A DNA stretch of 10,019 nt from CAIKKV01 sp044346855 (GTDB taxonomy: Bacteria > Verrucomicrobiota > Kiritimatiellia > CAIKKV01), in NCBI GenBank assembly GCA_044346855.1, contig JBIIYJ010000202.1, positions 1-10,019 on the forward strand, in the 5' to 3' direction. The notes below the pieces were generated by a model that was not told the origin of the DNA, ran no database searches, and saw nothing but the letters and a program-made list of their open reading frames with translations. The stretch's first letter is position 1; each line of letters opens with the position of its first letter. Shown in pieces: positions 7,318-10,019 of this stretch. The position numbers and the translations under genes were made by a program.

Positions 7318-7806
7318 TTAGAAGCCAAAGAGCTTGGCCGCTTCTCCGAGCGTGATGGTGCTTTCCTTCAAATCGCGGTACTGGTCGCGTTTTCCCGGGT
7401 TCCAAAGCTCGAACCGGTCCTTCGCGCCGTTCATGTAGACGTCGTTCTCCATCCCGCCCTTGGCGAGCAGGACATCGGGAACGCGGATGCGGCCCTGGGA
7501 ATCCCAGGGCAGTTCGACCGAATTCTCTCCCAGGATACGGGTGAAGAGACGGTAGTTGAGGTTCGAAACCTGGGCCATGCCGACCTTTTCAAGCCGGGAG
7601 GTGATGACGTGCATGGGGAAGACGTAGAGGCAGGGCTCCCCGTCCAGGCCGGGCATGACAAAGACGCGCTCGGGCTGGCCGACGGCCAGACGCCACTCAA
7701 CGGGGATCGTCAGCCGCTTCTTGGGGTCCAGGGAATGCGTGAACGTTCCCGAGAAAACGGGAGACGCCTGGCCTGATGACCCATTTGCCTGGAACGACCC
7801 ATCCAA
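7318..7806 (-). CDS. mraZ: Transcriptional regulator MraZ
   Basis: MraZ is the AbrB-fold DNA-binding protein that heads many dcw clusters and, in E. coli, represses its own promoter. The 162-residue product has the two tandem half-domains: SLDPKKRLTIPVEWR with D27 and R31 near the N-terminus, and WDSQGRIRVP with D102 and R106. These are the paired D-x-x-x-R signatures of the family. It is slightly longer than the usual 140-152 residues because of a Ser/Gly/Gln-rich N-terminal extension of about 16 residues. The start is TTG at 7806: no in-frame ATG or GTG lies between the promoter and the conserved region, and AAGGGG sits eight bases upstream. An ATG three bases downstream (7803) is in a different frame and does not give MraZ. 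Confidence 0.93.
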   Translation of the reverse strand: MDGSFQANGSSGQASPVFSGTFTHSLDPKKRLTIPVEWRLAVGQPERVFVMPGLDGEPCLYVFPMHVITSRLEKVGMAQVSNLNYRLFTRILGENSVELPWDSQGRIRVPDVLLAKGGMENDVYMNGAKDRFELWNPGKRDQYRDLKESTITLGEAAKLFGF

Positions 7807-7807
7807 T

Positions 7808-7837
7808 TTGCTAACCCCTTGACACTTGCCGCCACTT
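7808..7837 (-). promoter_or_regulatory. Possible MraZ operator: decamer-spaced repeats
   Basis: Between the promoter and the mraZ start, the minus strand reads AAGTGGCGGC then AAGTGTCAAG, two direct repeats of AAGTGK exactly 10 bases apart. A weaker third unit, GGGTTAGCAA, follows in the same register. Known MraZ operators are short GTG or TGGG-containing boxes repeated every 10 bases near the mraZ start, so position and period fit. The third repeat is poor and the match was made by eye. The site overlaps the mraZ Shine-Dalgarno, so binding could block transcript elongation or initiation. Confidence 0.4.
7815..7820 (-). promoter_or_regulatory. Ribosome binding site of mraZ, deciding a TTG start
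   Basis: AAGGGG lies 8 bases before the TTG at 7806. No ATG or GTG is available in the mraZ frame, so this site plus TTG is the only supported initiation region. A TTG start suggests modest expression of the regulator. Confidence 0.55.
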
Positions 7838-7851
7838 CGCTGACCTGAGCC

Positions 7852-7883
7852 ATAATATGGCTTACTTTGGCCCCACCCGTCAA
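7852..7883 (-). promoter_or_regulatory. Probable sigma70-type promoter for mraZ and the dcw operon
   Basis: TTGACG (7883-7878, five of six consensus bases) serves as the -35 element. Two overlapping -10 candidates follow: TATTAT (7857-7852, five of six, 20-base spacer) and CATATT (7859-7854, four of six, 18-base spacer). Transcription would begin near 7845, giving a leader of about 40 bases before the mraZ TTG. It is the only good promoter-like sequence in the AT-richer spacer, and no comparable one was seen in the overlapping genes downstream. The -10 region is itself a small palindrome, CCATA-A-TATGG at 7850-7860. Confidence 0.6.
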
Positions 7884-7980
7884 CGAATTTTTAGTTTTTC
7901 AAGGGATTTGGGTCTACTTCAGGCCTCCTACAATGGGGTATCCGAGGGGCAGTTTCAAGACAAAGGCAGGGGTTACGAGG

Positions 7981-8052
7981 GCGCGGATCACCGGCTTCCG
8001 GTCAGACTTTACACTGTCTGACCGAAAATCCGGATTTGACTGGATTCCGCGC
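7981..8052. other. Palindrome-rich structured block immediately after metG
   Basis: This 72-base block begins 5 bases past the metG stop. Arms GCGCGGA (7981-7987) and TCCGCGC (8046-8052) are exact reverse complements and enclose three smaller palindromes: CCGG-CTT-CCGG (7991-8001), a perfect 9-bp stem CGGTCAGAC / GTCTGACCG with an 8-base loop (7999-8024), and a 12-bp palindrome AAATCCGGATTT (8026-8037). The first two overlap at the CCGG. No T-run follows the strong stem on either strand, so it is not a classical intrinsic terminator. It may protect the metG 3' end, act as a Rho-dependent or atypical terminator, or be an operator or small repeat element. Confidence 0.5.
7999..8024. repeat. Perfect 9-bp inverted repeat with 8-base loop
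   Basis: CGGTCAGAC and its exact reverse complement GTCTGACCG are separated by TTTACACT. It is the strongest hairpin in the metG-mraZ spacer and centres about 45 bases after the metG stop. As metG RNA it would fold into a stable stem followed by GGAAGCCGG rather than a U-tract, so termination is only one possible role. Confidence 0.7.
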
Positions 8053-8056
8053 GCGT

Positions 8057-9991
8057 TCATTTCACAACGGCTCCATCGGGCAGGTCCCCGTCGATCGTCA
8101 CCAGTTTGAGCGCCCCTTCGTGGGAGGCGGCCAGCAGCATGCCCTGGGACTCGATGCCCCTCAGCATGGCGGGCTTGAGGTTCGCCACCACCACCACCAG
8201 GCGGCCCGTCAGCTCCTCGGGCTTGTAGTGCTGGGCGATGCCGGCGACGATCTGACGCTCCTCGGCGCCGAGGCGGACCTTCAGTCGCAGCAGCTTGTCG
8301 GCCTTCTCCACGCGCGAGGCCTCCAGGACGCGCGCCGTGCGCAGCTGGATCTTCGCAAAGTCGGCGTACTCGATCAACGCCACGCCGGCGGGCGCGGCCT
8401 CCGCGGCGGCGGGCGGCGCGGGCGGGCGCACGGCGGCGGGCGGATGCGCGTGCGTCGGCGGCTCGACGCGGGGGAAGAGGCTCCGCATTGTCCCTATTTT
8501 TGTTCCAGGCTTCGTGACGCCCCACGCCACGAGGCGCTCGGGCAGCGGCTCGACGTCCTCGACGCCCAGCACCTCGCGCATCTCGCGCATCTTGCCGGGC
8601 ATGACGGGGTAGAGCAGGCCGCTGACGATGCGGAGCATGTCGCCCAGCGTGTAGAGCACGGCGCCGAGCGCGGCTTTGTCCCCCTTTTTAGCAAGGCTCC
8701 ACGGCTGGCGGATCTCGATCGTGCGGTTGCCCTCGCGCAGGGCCGCCGCGACGGCGCCCAGGCCGGTGTCGAGGCGCATCGCGTCCACGGCGGTGCGCAT
8801 GGCGGCGATGGCCTCCATCGCCTTCTCCCGGAGCGCCTGCTCGTCGGGCCCGGGGTTGTCGCCGGGCTCCGGGATCAGGCCGCCGCAGTAGGATTCGACC
8901 ATCTTGACCCAGCGGCTGAGCAGGTTGCCCAGGTCGTTGGAAAGGTCGGCGTTGATCCGGCGGATGAACGCCTCCTGCGTGAAGCTGGCGTCCTGCCCCA
9001 GCACCATCTCGGCCATCAGGAAATAGCGGAACGCGTCCACCCCGTACTTGGCGGCCATTTCCATGGGATTGACCGTGTTGCCGGTGGACTTGCTCATCTT
9101 GGCGTCCCCCATCAGCCACCAGCCGTGGGCGAAGATGGTGCGGGGCATCGGCAGGTTCATGGCCTTGAGCATGGTGGGCCAGTAGACGGTGTGCGTGGTC
9201 AGGATGTCCTTCCCGATCAGGTGCAGCGAGGCCGGCCACCACTGGGCGAAGCGGGCGTCGTCCTTGCGGTAGCCCACGGCGCTGATGTAGTTGACCAGCG
9301 CGTCGAACCAGACGTAGCAGACGAAATCGCGGTCGAACGGCAGCTCGATGCCCCAGGCCAGGCGGCTCTTCGGCCGCGAGATGCACAGGTCCTGCAGCGG
9401 CTTGCGAAGGAAGCCCAGCGTCTCGTTGCGGCGGTAGTCGGGCTGGATGAAAGAGGGGTTCTCCTCGATATAGCGGACCAGCCACTCCTGGTACTTGCCC
9501 ATGCGGAAGAAATAGTTGGACTCGCGGACCTTCTCCACGAAGCGGCCGCAGTCGGGGCAGGTCCCGCCGGTCAGGTCCTTCTCCATGAAGAACCGCTCGC
9601 AGGCCACGCAGTACCAGCCGTCGTATTCGGAGCGGTAGATCTCGCCCCGGTCCAGCAGGTCCTGCAGGATCTCCTGCACCACCACCGTGTGGCGCGGCTC
9701 GGTGGTGCGGATGAAATCGTCGTGCGTGATGCCGAGCTTGGTCCACAGTTCCTGGAACCGGACCACGGTGGTGTCGGCCTGCTGCTGGGGCGTCATCCCG
9801 CCCTTCTCGGCGGCCCGCTGGACCTTCTGCCCATGCTCGTCGGTGCCGGTCAGGAACCAGGTCGGAACGCCGAACAGGCGGTGATAGCGGGCCAGGACGT
9901 CCCCCAGAATGGTCGTGTAGGCATGCCCGATGTGCGGCTTGTCATTGACGTAATAAATCGGCGTCGTGACGTAAAACTTGGACGAGTTCAT
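8057..9991 (-). CDS. metG: Methionyl-tRNA synthetase MetG with C-terminal tRNA-binding domain
   Basis: MetG charges tRNA-Met with methionine in the cytoplasm. The complete 644-residue class I synthetase has the HIGH motif at 20-23, TGTDEHGQK at 48-56, a single zinc knuckle of two C-x-x-C pairs (C128/C131 and C145/C148), and KMSKS at 298-302. A Rossmann core and helical anticodon domain extend to about 505. A Pro/Ala-rich linker (about 510-537) joins them to a C-terminal OB-fold tRNA-binding and dimerisation domain (about 542-644, with FAKIQLRTARV and GIESQGMLLAA). The ATG at 9991 gives the standard FYVTTPIYYVND start. No clear Shine-Dalgarno is visible in the 28 bases upstream. metG is separated from mraZ by 250 bases and a promoter, so it is probably not co-regulated with the dcw genes. 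Confidence 0.98.
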   Translation of the reverse strand: MNSSKFYVTTPIYYVNDKPHIGHAYTTILGDVLARYHRLFGVPTWFLTGTDEHGQKVQRAAEKGGMTPQQQADTTVVRFQELWTKLGITHDDFIRTTEPRHTVVVQEILQDLLDRGEIYRSEYDGWYCVACERFFMEKDLTGGTCPDCGRFVEKVRESNYFFRMGKYQEWLVRYIEENPSFIQPDYRRNETLGFLRKPLQDLCISRPKSRLAWGIELPFDRDFVCYVWFDALVNYISAVGYRKDDARFAQWWPASLHLIGKDILTTHTVYWPTMLKAMNLPMPRTIFAHGWWLMGDAKMSKSTGNTVNPMEMAAKYGVDAFRYFLMAEMVLGQDASFTQEAFIRRINADLSNDLGNLLSRWVKMVESYCGGLIPEPGDNPGPDEQALREKAMEAIAAMRTAVDAMRLDTGLGAVAAALREGNRTIEIRQPWSLAKKGDKAALGAVLYTLGDMLRIVSGLLYPVMPGKMREMREVLGVEDVEPLPERLVAWGVTKPGTKIGTMRSLFPRVEPPTHAHPPAAVRPPAPPAAAEAAPAGVALIEYADFAKIQLRTARVLEASRVEKADKLLRLKVRLGAEERQIVAGIAQHYKPEELTGRLVVVVANLKPAMLRGIESQGMLLAASHEGALKLVTIDGDLPDGAVVK

Positions 9992-10019
9992 GCGTGTGAG
10001 GCTACCACGGTCAGGCGTG

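Noticed and set aside
7109..7405. In-frame 99-residue N-terminal extension of RsmH
   Set aside because: It overlaps the end of mraZ and does not resemble the family N-terminus. The ATG at 7108 has AGGAGGT and gives a normal 318-residue enzyme.
7999..8024. Intrinsic terminator for metG
   Set aside because: The stem is perfect but is followed by GGAAGCCGG on the metG RNA and by AAAATCC on the other strand, with no U-tract on either.
7867..8109. Plus-strand 80-codon open frame in the metG-mraZ spacer
   Set aside because: It begins at TTG with no Shine-Dalgarno, runs antisense into metG and contains the palindromes. No coding signal was seen.

Overview
The window is a GC-rich bacterial chromosomal segment in which every convincing gene lies on the minus strand, so it reads from high to low coordinates. 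It holds methionyl-tRNA synthetase (metG) followed by the first part of a division and cell wall (dcw) cluster: mraZ, an unrecognised small ORF, rsmH, ftsL, ftsI, murE, murF and murD. murD runs off the left edge. No tRNA or rRNA gene, CRISPR array, insertion sequence or phage gene was seen.

Organism: the MurE DNPR motif implies meso-diaminopimelate peptidoglycan. High GC with strong G/C third-position preference and the flavour of MraZ and MurD fit a Gram-negative-type bacterium, possibly of the PVC superphylum (Verrucomicrobiota, Kiritimatiellota or Lentisphaerota). This placement is a low-confidence impression made without any database search.

Layout in transcription order: metG (9991-8057) encodes a complete 644-residue enzyme with a C-terminal tRNA-binding domain. 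The 250-base spacer (8056-7807) contains a structured, palindrome-rich block just after metG, then a sigma70-like promoter and a possible MraZ operator. mraZ (7806-7318) starts at TTG. A 75-codon ORF (7298-7071) with a strong Shine-Dalgarno sequence fills the gap before rsmH. rsmH (7108-6152), ftsL (6155-5766), ftsI (5773-4001), murE (4004-2541), murF (2544-1147) and murD (1150 onward) follow with every junction overlapping, mostly as ATGA or GTGA, which suggests one translationally coupled operon.

How the genes work together: MraZ probably regulates the promoter. RsmH methylates 16S rRNA. FtsL and FtsI belong to the septal divisome. MurD, MurE and MurF add D-Glu, meso-DAP and D-Ala-D-Ala to the UDP-MurNAc peptide. 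mraY, usually between murF and murD, is absent from that position.

The items most worth a second look are the small ORF between mraZ and rsmH, the folded spacer after metG, the missing mraY, and the abrupt drop in GC3 near the left edge inside murD. No wholly new multi-gene system was found.
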